Shown here piece after piece: positions 22,664 through 30,719 of a DNA stretch of 64,000 nt. A model generated the notes under the pieces. The model did not search any database. It saw only the letters and a program-made list of their open reading frames with translations, and was not told the origin of the DNA. The translations under genes were made by a program, and so were the position numbers. This DNA is from Terriglobia bacterium. GTDB taxonomy: Bacteria > Acidobacteriota > UBA6911. Every line of letters starts with the position of its first letter. Position 1 is the stretch's first letter. The stretch lies in NCBI GenBank assembly GCA_020072565.1, contig JAIQGI010000017.1:1-64000 (forward strand), written 5' to 3'.

Positions 22664-25267
22664 ATGAGAACCAAGATCTTCGTGGTTGCTGTATTCCTTG
22701 CACTCTTCATGGCAAAGAGCACCTATGCGCAGAACAGGTATTTCCTGGCTCAAGTGGCCACGGGCCACTATGCCGGTGGGAGTTACCGCACGACATTCAT
22801 CCTGTTCAACAATACCGATGCGGATACCACAACCTCTTTGCAGTTGACCGATGACAACGGCAATCCTCTGACGGTCACAATTCCAGGTCTCGGCACCAAC
22901 AGTCAATTCAGCATCTCACTGACGGCCGGCGCCTGCCGCATCCTCCAAACCGACGGCTCGGGAAACCTGGCGACGGGAAGCGCTACCGTAGCTTCTGCAA
23001 TAGCCATCGGTGTTTCGGCGATATTTACGATCTATGATCCCAATGGAAATTATGTGACCGAAGCGGGAGTCGGAAGCTCCAATCCGCTGTCGGAATTTGT
23101 GCTCCCTGTGGATACGACCGGATTCTTCAATACCGGCCTGGCGCTTTTCAACGCCGGTGGCGTCGACGCCTCGATTACATTGATCCTCCGGAATACATCC
23201 GGGCAGGAGGTTTTGAGAGCGCCACTGACACTCAAGAGTAATTACCACATCGCCCGCTTTGTCGCTGGCACCAATCAGCTTTTCCCCTCGATAAGCAGTT
23301 TTCAAGGCACACTTCTGGTCCAGAGCTCCGTCCCCATTGCGGCGCTTGTGCTGCGGCAAAACGGGACACCGCTTTCCTACACTTCGTTACCTGCAGTGCC
23401 GACCACTTCGACCAAAACGATTCTTAATCTGGCACATGTGGCAAATGGAGCCTACGGCGGTGGGAGCTACAAGACATCGTTCCTGATTTTTAATCTCTCT
23501 TCAACACTCCCCGCAAACGTCACCCTTTCATTGACAATTCCCGTGACTATTGCGAACCAGGGCACCAGCACGAGTTTCAATTTTTCCCTGGGTCCCGGCG
23601 CCTCGATCTTCCTTCAGACGGATGGTTCGGGCACCGTGGCCACGGGTGCAGCCACCGTCACATCCACATCCAGCGTGCCTATCGGGGCATCCGGGATTTT
23701 CACGGTCTTGGATTCCCAGGGAGCCTTTCAGACGGAGGCAGGTGTTGGGGATTCGCCCATAATGACATCGTTGACGCTGCCCGTCGATGTCATCGGCAAC
23801 TTCGACACCGGCGTCGCCTTCTTCAATCCGACCAGCTCAACCGCGACTCTGACCTTCCGGTTGCTGGATCCTAGCGGCTTCCTGGTCGGATCGAGCGCCA
23901 CGAGAAGCCTGTCCCCCAACGGCCATACGGCGGAATTTGCCTCGCAACTGTTCCCGGGAACCAGCAATTTCTTTGGATCGGTTGCAGTCACTGCAACCGC
24001 GGGAGTAGCGTCTCTGACATTGCGCCAGAATACCTTGCCTCTTTCCTATACCACTCTGCCTACGGCCTCCGGGACAGCCACAGGAAAGACCGCAATCGCG
24101 CCGCTGCTGTCGAAGAAAGAAACCGGCATCACGGCACTCATCAACGACCCCAATGTGGTAGTCAACGAAACGCTTCTCCCGGGATTCAAGCTTTCGGGCA
24201 CGGTCAGTGGGGCCGGCCAGGGGATTCAGGTCATAGCCAGCGCAGGCACAAGTAATGTCTTTGCAGGTCAAGTCGACCCACTGACAGGCAAGTACCTGAT
24301 AGTGGTTCCGGGCGGGACCTACAGTCTCACAACCTGCTACCAGCCGGCTGGTGCCCTATCCGTTGGTGTCGTGACGGTGACGTTTGCAGATCCGAACGCG
24401 GTCCAGGTCTCCGGCGACACCACCAGGGACATAACGCTGCCTGCGGTCCCGCTTTCCAACGTCTCGGGCGCAGTCTCCGGGCTGAATGGCCTGCCTTCCG
24501 GAGTGATTACGACGATCGTGTTCACTGCTACCGACAACACCAGGCAGGGTCAATTCACTCTGGATGCGAGTGGGAATTACCAGGGAGTCCTGCCGGCGGG
24601 AAACTATCTCGTGGGCGTCAGCAGGGCGCCGATCCAGTTCGCGCTGCTCCAGAACGAGTCGTTGCAGCTTTACAACATTGGCTCTCTGACTGTGGGAGGA
24701 GGCCCAGGCACCGGCAACTACGCCATCCCTGCCACCGCGACGCTCTCGGGCTCCATTCTTGGCGGAGGCCTGCTGAGCATCCCGCCGGGCACGATCGTTA
24801 CCGCGACCGACACATCCGCGCCGTCAATCACGCAGCCTGCCTGCTGCGCCGCGCCGGCCACGAGCTCCGCGACCGCCAACCTCTTGGCGCAGTACCAGAC
24901 GGTTCTGGCGCAGAACCGGAGCTTCGCAGTCAGCGCCACTGTTCCAATCGGGCAGGGACTGAATTTAGCCAGCCTGGTCACTTACCCGCTGAGCCCCAGC
25001 GCCGTGAGCCTGGGGGTGAATACTTCACTCGACATCGTAATCCCCAACTTGCCGAGGAGTGCAACCATCTTCGGCCAGGTCAAGGATGGCGCGGGCGTAC
25101 CGATCGCCAATGTGGTGGTCACCGCCTATTCCCAGTCGATCCAAGACGCCGCCAACGTGGGATTCACGGCAGTTGGAAAGACGGATGCCTTTGGGAACTA
25201 CAGCATTACGGTGCTTAGCGGAACCAACTATCAACTCACCTTTGTGCCGCCTGCGCCCCCCGGATAG
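22664..25267 (+). CDS. Secreted modular protein: two 200-residue repeats plus carboxypeptidase-regulatory-like domains
   Basis: 867 aa. A signal peptide (FVVAVFLALFMAKSTYAQ) is followed by two tandem repeats, each opening with a phrase like QVATGHYAGGSYRTTFILFN / HVANGAYGGGSYKTSFLIFN and containing ILQTDGSG, TEAGVG and PLSYT.LP (about 22-245 and 255-485). Three or more beta-sandwich domains of the carboxypeptidase-regulatory/SdrD type follow from about residue 520 (LSGTVSGAGQGI, VSGAVSGLNGLPSG, IFGQVKDGAGVPI). The overall type is typical of exported Acidobacteriota proteins of unknown function; adhesion or matrix binding is a guess. Start 22664 was chosen for its GGGGGA site and signal peptide over an in-frame ATG 54 nt upstream. 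Confidence 0.8.
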   Translation: MRTKIFVVAVFLALFMAKSTYAQNRYFLAQVATGHYAGGSYRTTFILFNNTDADTTTSLQLTDDNGNPLTVTIPGLGTNSQFSISLTAGACRILQTDGSGNLATGSATVASAIAIGVSAIFTIYDPNGNYVTEAGVGSSNPLSEFVLPVDTTGFFNTGLALFNAGGVDASITLILRNTSGQEVLRAPLTLKSNYHIARFVAGTNQLFPSISSFQGTLLVQSSVPIAALVLRQNGTPLSYTSLPAVPTTSTKTILNLAHVANGAYGGGSYKTSFLIFNLSSTLPANVTLSLTIPVTIANQGTSTSFNFSLGPGASIFLQTDGSGTVATGAATVTSTSSVPIGASGIFTVLDSQGAFQTEAGVGDSPIMTSLTLPVDVIGNFDTGVAFFNPTSSTATLTFRLLDPSGFLVGSSATRSLSPNGHTAEFASQLFPGTSNFFGSVAVTATAGVASLTLRQNTLPLSYTTLPTASGTATGKTAIAPLLSKKETGITALINDPNVVVNETLLPGFKLSGTVSGAGQGIQVIASAGTSNVFAGQVDPLTGKYLIVVPGGTYSLTTCYQPAGALSVGVVTVTFADPNAVQVSGDTTRDITLPAVPLSNVSGAVSGLNGLPSGVITTIVFTATDNTRQGQFTLDASGNYQGVLPAGNYLVGVSRAPIQFALLQNESLQLYNIGSLTVGGGPGTGNYAIPATATLSGSILGGGLLSIPPGTIVTATDTSAPSITQPACCAAPATSSATANLLAQYQTVLAQNRSFAVSATVPIGQGLNLASLVTYPLSPSAVSLGVNTSLDIVIPNLPRSATIFGQVKDGAGVPIANVVVTAYSQSIQDAANVGFTAVGKTDAFGNYSITVLSGTNYQLTFVPPAPPG

Positions 25268-25587
25268 CGGCGAAAGTCGCCGAAGATCGACATGTTCTCC
25301 GCGAGCAATGGATGCGGCCCTGAGGGTCCGCGCCGGCCTTGCTCCGATTGTCTGCGCCTGACTCATCGGCTGCCGTGACGGCGTTCGATCCCGGGCGGCG
25401 TCCCGATCGGACTCCAGTGCGGTAACCGGGCATTGTGAAGGTGACCACTTCGGCCATCGGAAACCTACCGACATCACAATTTTGGTGCGCTTGAGTGCGA
25501 AGACGGCGCATGAGACTGTGGTGAGGCTTTTTGCTTTTTCCATGCTTTGATGTAAGATCAGGCAATTTTGCGAGGAGGAGATCGCCG
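25268..25587. other. Intergenic region without visible gene
   Basis: About 320 bases. A short hairpin GGCGAAAGTCGCC lies just after the upstream stop but has no T-run. Nothing else was recognised before the GAGGAGG ribosome-binding site at 25572-25578. Confidence 0.4.
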
Positions 25588-26712
25588 ATGAGGCTGGACG
25601 AATTCGAAATGGAGCGCCTGCAGTCCACCTGGGAGAATCGGGTGAAATTCAATCTCTCAGAGAGCAGCGTTCACCCCATGTCTCCGCGGGAATTGGTCAC
25701 CGATCCGGACTATCTGGAGCGGCTCATGGACACGCCGCTGATCTACAACCAGAGCAACGGGACGGACGAACTGCGCTCGACCATCGCGGCCCACTATCCC
25801 GGAGCCACGCTGGATCATGTCGAGGTCACCAATGGCGGCAGCGAGGCAAATTTCGTCTCGGTTTTTGCCATGCTGGCGCCCGGCGATGAAGTCGTCATCC
25901 TCCTCCCCAATTATCAGCAGATCCTGGGCATGGTCCGCAGCTTCGGAATGGCGGTGAAACAAGTCAACCTGCATGAAGATCGCGACTGGGCACCCGACCT
26001 CGCCGAAGTTGAGGCCGCGGTGTCGCCGCGCACCCGCATGATTATTGTGTGCAATCCCAACAATCCCACCGGCGCAATTCTGACTGCCATGGAGATGGAC
26101 GCGATCGTGCGCATCGCAGCCCGAAGTGGAGCCTGGATCCTCTGCGATGAGATTTACCAGGGCTCGGAAAGAGATGGCCGGATGACGCCGACCTTCTGGG
26201 GAAAGTACGATCGGGTCATCATCACGAACGGCCTGTCGAAAGCCTACGGACTGCCAGGCCTGCGCATCGGCTGGATTGTCGCTCCGAAAGACATCATCGC
26301 AAAGACCTGGTCTTATCACGATTACACCACCATCGCGCCCGGCACGCTCAGCGACTGCCTGGCTCGCATCGCTCTCTCCCCGGAAGGGCGCATCCGTTGC
26401 CTGGAGCGCACTCGCAACATCTGTCGCCAGAATTTCCCGCTGTTCCGTTCGTGGATGAACAGCCACGGCTCCCTGTTCCGCATGGTTGAGCCCAAGGCTG
26501 GCGCCATTGCCTACGTGCGCTACGATCTCCGGGTCAATTCCAGCGTGCTCGTCGACCGCCTGCTCAAGCAGAAGAGCGTGCTGGTGGTACCCGGCGATCA
26601 CTTCGGCATGGATCACTATCTGCGCATCGGCTACGGTCCGCCGCCGGAGTATCTCCGGGAGGGGCTTGAGCGTGTGCGCGATGTCATTTCTGACCTGAAA
26701 GAGAAAGAATGA
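25588..26712 (+). CDS. Class I/II PLP-dependent aminotransferase
   Basis: 374 aa from ATG 25588 (GAGGAGG 9 nt upstream). Fold type I features: VTNGGSEANFVSVFAML (cofactor phosphate side), IVCNPNNPTGAILT (the NPxNPTG loop), ILCDEIYQGSE (Asp for the pyridine N, Tyr) and TNGLSKAYGLPGLRIGW (Schiff-base Lys), then the C-terminal Arg in HYLRIGYG. The substrate is unknown; the N-terminal FNLSESSVHPMS and the overall form resemble the aspartate/capreomycidine-synthase-like subgroup. Homoserine dehydrogenase follows on the same strand, after a repeat island. Its stop codon is the first three bases of a 39-bp tandem repeat. Confidence 0.88.
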   Translation: MRLDEFEMERLQSTWENRVKFNLSESSVHPMSPRELVTDPDYLERLMDTPLIYNQSNGTDELRSTIAAHYPGATLDHVEVTNGGSEANFVSVFAMLAPGDEVVILLPNYQQILGMVRSFGMAVKQVNLHEDRDWAPDLAEVEAAVSPRTRMIIVCNPNNPTGAILTAMEMDAIVRIAARSGAWILCDEIYQGSERDGRMTPTFWGKYDRVIITNGLSKAYGLPGLRIGWIVAPKDIIAKTWSYHDYTTIAPGTLSDCLARIALSPEGRIRCLERTRNICRQNFPLFRSWMNSHGSLFRMVEPKAGAIAYVRYDLRVNSSVLVDRLLKQKSVLVVPGDHFGMDHYLRIGYGPPPEYLREGLERVRDVISDLKEKE

Positions 26713-26787
26713 TTTGAGGGACAGTCCCGAATGGCGCTTAAAAAAAAGTGATTTGAGGGACAGTCCCGAATGGCGCTTAAAAAAGGG
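26710..26787. repeat. 39-bp tandem repeat with GGGACAGTCCC palindrome
   Basis: Two copies (26710-26748 and 26749-26787) differing only in the last bases of the A-run. Each begins TGATTTGAGGGACAGTCCC and includes GAATGGCGCTTAA. The first TGA is the aminotransferase stop. The segment TCCCGAATGGCGCTTAA recurs inverted, with one mismatch, at 27399-27415, so the island is bounded by inverted copies. The palindrome type resembles REP elements handled by RAYT transposases; no such transposase is in the window. Confidence 0.85.
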
Positions 26788-26826
26788 TGATTGGAATCGT
26801 CTTGAGCGTACCAGGAGCAAGGGCTT

Positions 26827-27044
26827 AAGCCCCGAAAGGGGCGTCCGCAGTCCGCAGCCCAGGGCGTGAGCCCTGGGAATGGAGGGCCATTAACAAAGAG
26901 AGCCCTGCAAGGGCGATGCAAGGTCCCTGCAATCGGGGCATTGCAGGCGTTTCTGCATCGCCCTTACAGGGCTCGTCGATCATTTGCGTCTTATCCCAGG
27001 GCTTGCGCCCTGGGCTGAAAACTACGGCCGCCCTTTCAGGGCTT
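26827..27044. repeat. 218-bp nested palindromic (cruciform-type) element
   Basis: Outer arms AAGCCCCGAAAGGGGCG (26827-26843) and CGCCCTTTCAGGGCTT (27029-27044). Middle hairpins CCCAGGGCGTGAGCCCTGGG (26858-26877) and CCCAGGGCTTGCGCCCTGGG (26995-27014). Inner arms GAGCCCTGCAAGGGCGATGCA (split: GAGCCCTGCAAGGG then CGATGCA, about 26901-26921) and TGCATCGCCCTTACAGGGCTC (TGCATCGCCC then TTACAGGGCTC, about 26954-26974). Arms pair with each other and most also fold on themselves. No coding capacity. Confidence 0.8.
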
Positions 27045-27123
27045 GCGGACGCCAACCGCTGCGGACGCTAACGGTTGCGGACGCTGACGGTTGCGGACGC
27101 TGACGGTTGCGGACACCAACGGC
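27044..27123. repeat. 16-bp tandem repeat, five copies
   Basis: Five consecutive units of TGCGGACGCTGACGGT: the second differs from the third and fourth (identical) by one base, and the first and fifth by three to four. It starts at the end of the nested palindrome. Confidence 0.85.
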
Positions 27124-27186
27124 TGCGGGGATTGTAGCAACCGATGGCTCGCCGGAATGGCTGAGCCCGCCAGGGTCGCACCCTAT

Positions 27187-27398
27187 TTACTTAAAGGGCC
27201 TATCCAGGTGACTCAGGTTCGGTTCTGTAATTGCGCGTCAGTCGGCCCTGAGTGGGCCCGCAGACGCAGGACTGGTGGTCTGTGCCATACCGACGCTGCT
27301 TTGATGCCCAGGAGCCTCTGAGTGCGATTCTCGCGCCAACCTGGAGCGCATTGGACCGAGATGGCTACCTGAGTCAAATGGATAGGCCCTTTACTTAA
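27187..27398. mobile_element. MITE: 196-bp non-coding element with 24-bp TIRs and 8-bp target duplication
   Basis: The element spans 27195-27390. Left TIR AGGGCCTATCCAGGTGACTC.. (27195-27218) and the inverted right TIR AGGGCCTATCCATTTGACTC.. (27390-27367) match at 22 of 24 positions. Identical direct repeats TTACTTAA flank both sides (27187-27194 and 27391-27398), as expected for a target-site duplication. The 148-bp interior has no reading frame of note. The transposase that moved it is not in the window, and I cannot name the parent insertion-sequence family. Confidence 0.85.
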
Positions 27399-27518
27399 TT
27401 AAGCGCCAGTCGGGACAGCAAGCGATGTCCCAAACTTTTGGGGAAACGGTCCTTGTGAAAGCCGTCCCTTCAGTTCGGGGACAGAGGCGACTATCCCTGA
27501 AGTTCCGGATGAGGTGTG
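27399..27518. repeat. Right end of repeat island (GGGACA hairpins)
   Basis: TTAAGCGCCAGTCGGGA (27399-27415) is an inverted near-copy of part of the 39-bp repeat. It continues into the hairpin GGGACA-N8-TGTCCC (27412-27431) and further GTCCC/GGGAC phrases to about 27482, just before the homoserine dehydrogenase ribosome-binding site. Confidence 0.6.
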
Positions 27519-28562
27519 ATGACTGAGGAATTGCTGCAGATCAACCTCGCGTTTCTTGGTTTCGGCTCGGTCGGGCGCGCATTCATGCGCCTGTTGCTGC
27601 ACCGCCGCGCCTGGCTGCATCGGGAGTTTGGCCTGGAATGGAAGGTCACCGGTATCGCCACACGGAACCATGGCATGGCCATCGATCACAATGGTCTGCC
27701 CGCGCAGAAGATGCTGCGCTCCTGGAAGCGCGAATTCAGCCTCGACCGCTATCATGACGGCCCCGCCTGCTCCTCCAACACGGACTTCGTCCGCCAGTGC
27801 GGAGCGGACGTGCTCTTTGAAACGAGTGTGTTCGATCTCAGCGGCGAGCCTGCCGCAACCTACATCCGGGAAGCGTTGCAGGCCGGTCTGCATGTGGTGA
27901 CTGCAAACAAGGGGCCCGTGGCGACGCACTTCCGCCCCCTGACCCGCCTTGCGCGCCAGCGCGGCGTCGGTTTCCTGTACGAGGGGACGGTGCTGGACGG
28001 AGCGCCCGTCTTCAACCTGGTCCGGCAGACGCTGCCATCAACCCGCATTCGCTCACTCCATGGAATTCTGAACAGCGCTACGAACTATATCCTCACCCAG
28101 TTGGAGCAGGGCGCCTCCTTCGAAGGGGCGCTGAGCTATGTCCAGAAGCAGGGGATTGCCGAAGCCGATCCAGCGCTTGACATCGAAGGCTGGGATGCGG
28201 CGGCAAAACTGTCAATCCTCATCCAGGCCCTGATGGGTGGGACCGCCAAGCCGGAGGACATCCGGAGAGAGGGGATTTCGGAGAGCACCGGGAAGCTGGT
28301 GCGGGCCGCTGTGCGCAGGGACAGGCGCATCCGCCTGGTTGCCAGGGCGTATCGAAAAGGCGGGAAAATCATCGGCAAGGTGGCGCCGGAAGAGTTGGAG
28401 ATTTTCGATCCGCTGGCTGCGATTCGAGGCCTGAGCAACATCCTGATCCTCAACACGGATACCATGCGGGAACTGGCCATCGTCGAAAACAACCCAACCG
28501 TCGAACAGACCGCTTTCGCTCTCTTCGCCGACCTGGTGACCCTGCTTCATCGCCCTCGATAG
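27519..28562 (+). CDS. Homoserine dehydrogenase
   Basis: 347 aa. N-terminal NAD(P) loop GFGSVG (residues 13-18), the VVTANKGPVA catalytic Lys segment, and the family signature GILNSATNYILTQLEQG, then GIAEADPALDIEGWDAAAKL with the conserved Asp and Lys residues. It reduces aspartate semialdehyde to homoserine for Met/Thr/Ile synthesis. No C-terminal ACT domain is present, so feedback inhibition by threonine through that domain is not expected. ATG 27519 is preceded by GAGG; an adjacent GTG at 27516 could also serve. The gene is downstream of the aminotransferase, but a 0.8-kb repeat island separates them. Confidence 0.9.
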   Translation: MTEELLQINLAFLGFGSVGRAFMRLLLHRRAWLHREFGLEWKVTGIATRNHGMAIDHNGLPAQKMLRSWKREFSLDRYHDGPACSSNTDFVRQCGADVLFETSVFDLSGEPAATYIREALQAGLHVVTANKGPVATHFRPLTRLARQRGVGFLYEGTVLDGAPVFNLVRQTLPSTRIRSLHGILNSATNYILTQLEQGASFEGALSYVQKQGIAEADPALDIEGWDAAAKLSILIQALMGGTAKPEDIRREGISESTGKLVRAAVRRDRRIRLVARAYRKGGKIIGKVAPEELEIFDPLAAIRGLSNILILNTDTMRELAIVENNPTVEQTAFALFADLVTLLHRPR

Positions 28563-28650
28563 CAGACTTCCGAAATCCGACCTCAGACCAGAAGCATCAA
28601 GCTGGTCTGGGACCGGGAAGATAGGGGTGCACGGGTTTCGGCCGGGGCTT

Positions 28651-28688
28651 GGATCCAAAATCCGCAATCCAAAATCCAAAATAGATCA
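28651..28688. repeat. ATTTTGGATT repeat at the 3' end of the SDR gene
   Basis: GGATCCAAAATCCGCAATCC followed by AAAATCCAAAATAGATC. Three AATCC/AAAATCC units end two bases from the SDR stop (28686-28688). It also lies 90 bp beyond the homoserine dehydrogenase stop, in a convergent intergenic space, so it could act in termination. Confidence 0.65.
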
Positions 28689-29420
28689 GATGCCCCAGGC
28701 GCCGCTCAGGTGGATGTTGGTCCCATTGATGTAGCGGGCTTCTTCCGACAGCAGAAAGCATACGATCGAGACTGCATCCCGGGGGCTGCCGACATAGCCG
28801 GCTGGGATGTTCTTGGTCAGCTGCGCGAACTCCTGCTGCGGTGGGCTGTCGGTCTGGATGAACCCGGGCGAAATCGAGTTCACGGTGATGCCGTGCGGCG
28901 CCAGAATCTTGGCGAGCGACCGCGTCAAGATGAGTACGCCCACCTTGGCGATATAGTGCGCCGTAATGAAGGGCTGGCCGACAAGCTGATCGGCTTTGGC
29001 GATGCTGAAGTTGATGATGCGGCCCCAGTTCCGCCCGATCATGCCGGGCGCCGCGGTGCGGCTGAGATAAAACACCGTATGGAGGTTGTCGTTGAACATG
29101 GAGTGCCATCCCTCGATGCTCTCCTCGAGCACGGGTGTGCGGTGATAGGAGCCGGCACAATTGACAAGGGCGTCGATCCGGCCGAACTCCGACTCGGCCC
29201 GCCGCACCAGTTCCTCAGCCGAGGCGGGATCGGATGCGTCGGCCTGCAGGGCCAGGGCGTGGCCCCCCATACCCTTCAGTTCGGCCTCGAGAGACCTGGC
29301 CTGCTCTTCACTCGTTCGATAGGATGCTGCCACCGCCCAGCCGCGCTCCACAAGGGCAGTGGCTACGGCGCGGCCAATGCCGCGCGCCCCACCGGTGATC
29401 AGAGCCACTCGTTCTTCCAT
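28686..29420 (-). CDS. Short-chain dehydrogenase/reductase (FabG-like)
   Basis: 244 aa, classical SDR length. Cofactor loop TGGARGIG (9-16), NCAG (NNAG variant), catalytic Ser in INFSIAKAD, Tyr-x3-Lys as HYIAKVG, then SPGFIQTD and the C-terminal YINGTNIHLSGAWGI typical of 3-oxoacyl-ACP reductase-like proteins. The NADPH-type preference is suggested by ASYRTS after the second strand. The Ser-Tyr-Lys set is complete, so it should be active. The substrate is not predictable. It is monocistronic and convergent with homoserine dehydrogenase. Confidence 0.88.
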   Translation of the reverse strand: MEERVALITGGARGIGRAVATALVERGWAVAASYRTSEEQARSLEAELKGMGGHALALQADASDPASAEELVRRAESEFGRIDALVNCAGSYHRTPVLEESIEGWHSMFNDNLHTVFYLSRTAAPGMIGRNWGRIINFSIAKADQLVGQPFITAHYIAKVGVLILTRSLAKILAPHGITVNSISPGFIQTDSPPQQEFAQLTKNIPAGYVGSPRDAVSIVCFLLSEEARYINGTNIHLSGAWGI

Positions 29421-29627
29421 ACCAGCACCTTCTTTCCCTCAACAAACCGCACAACACACCAAGCAGGCTGCGGCAGTGCCTGTTTCCCTTGATGAGCAGG
29501 TAGATGTTATCAGGGATGCGGGGATAACCTTAACGAAATCGGAGCCCCTATTTTTCTGCATCTTCCGCAATCTCTGCGGTAATATAGCCCCGGTGACTTG
29601 CTCGATGGTCATGGAGGATGACTCGAG

Positions 29628-30536
29628 ATGCGTGCGATCCTACTGTTTTTGTCCCACCGCGAATCCTTCAAGAACTTCATGCTGCGTTTCAAGATCTTCC
29701 GGAAGACAGCATGGCGCTTTGTCGCGGGCGAGACGATTGATGACGCGATTCGCGCGGCACGCGAGGCGAACCTCCAAGGGATCAGAGCCACGTTGGACCT
29801 GCTCGGCGAGAATACGCTCTCACAGGAAGACGCCCTGAGAAGCACCGGGGAGATCATCGGCTTGCTCGATCGGATCTATACCGAGAAGGTCGACTGTAAT
29901 GTCTCCGTCAAGCTGACGCAGCTCGGCCTTGATCTCGGCACCGATTTTTGCCGGCAAAACCTGATCGGGATCCTGCGGCGCGCGGCCGAACTGGGCAACT
30001 TCGTCCGCGTCGACATGGAGGACAGCAACTACACGCAGCGCACCCTCGACATCGTGCTTCAGGCTCACCGAGAGACCGCAAATGTGGGTACAGTGATCCA
30101 GGCCTACCTTTATCGGAGCGAAGATGACGTACGCAGGTTGATCGAGAACGGAGTCGAGATCCGCTTGTGCAAAGGCGCCTACCTGGAGCCGGCGACCGTG
30201 GCCTTCCGGAAGAAACGCGACACCGATGCGAACTATGTGAGGCTGATGAAGCTGTTGCTGGCAAGCGGCCTCCGCCACGGCATCGCCACGCATGATGAAG
30301 CCATGATCGACGCCACCCGGCAGTTCGCGCGAGAGAAAAACATTCCCAAGGACCATTTCGAATTACAAATGCTTTTCGGAATCCGCCGCGACCTGCAGCA
30401 GCAACTTGCGCTGCAGGGTTACAACATGCGGGTCTATATTCCCTACGGTGTGCGCTGGTACCCTTACTACATGCGGCGTCTGGCCGAGCGCCCCGCCAAC
30501 CTGCTCTTTATAGCCCGCAATCTCCTCAGACAGTAA
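29628..30536 (+). CDS. Proline dehydrogenase
   Basis: 302 aa, as in monofunctional PRODH of Gram-positive-like type. TIM-barrel motifs: NVSVKLTQLGLDLG, FVRVDMEDSNYTQRTLDI, GTVIQAYLYRSEDDV (FAD/substrate), EIRLCKGAYLEP, GIATHDEAMID, FELQMLFGIRRDLQQQL and the terminal RVYIPYGVRWYPYYMRRLAERPAN (given in part: VYIPYGVRWYPYYMRRLAER) with the substrate carboxylate Arg pair. It oxidises proline to pyrroline-5-carboxylate at the membrane with FAD. GGAGG lies 9 nt before the ATG. No P5C dehydrogenase gene is in the window. Confidence 0.93.
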   Translation: MRAILLFLSHRESFKNFMLRFKIFRKTAWRFVAGETIDDAIRAAREANLQGIRATLDLLGENTLSQEDALRSTGEIIGLLDRIYTEKVDCNVSVKLTQLGLDLGTDFCRQNLIGILRRAAELGNFVRVDMEDSNYTQRTLDIVLQAHRETANVGTVIQAYLYRSEDDVRRLIENGVEIRLCKGAYLEPATVAFRKKRDTDANYVRLMKLLLASGLRHGIATHDEAMIDATRQFAREKNIPKDHFELQMLFGIRRDLQQQLALQGYNMRVYIPYGVRWYPYYMRRLAERPANLLFIARNLLRQ

Positions 30537-30597
30537 CCGGCAAGCAGTCGACGCCCGGCGTGCTGACTGCACTCGATTGCAGAGCCCCGGCTGATTC

Positions 30598-30617
30598 GAA
30601 AATCCTATTGAAAAGCA
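30598..30617. repeat. AAAATCCTATTGAAAAGCAA repeat, copy 1
   Basis: A 20-bp sequence identical to 34443-34462, in the gap between the convergent proline dehydrogenase and penicillin-binding protein genes. The remainder of 30537-30719 holds nothing else recognisable. Confidence 0.6.
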
Positions 30618-30719
30618 ATAGCTCAACGGAGAGGGGGTGGAGAGCTCGGAGTCGAGGCAAGAAACGCCCTGCGTCCCCTGCGCTGAGCTGTTGAGGCTCG
30701 AGGCAGTTATCTTGTACTT

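Noticed and set aside
26710-27123. Possible CRISPR array from repeated units
   Set aside because: Units are contiguous tandem repeats with no spacers, and no cas genes are near.
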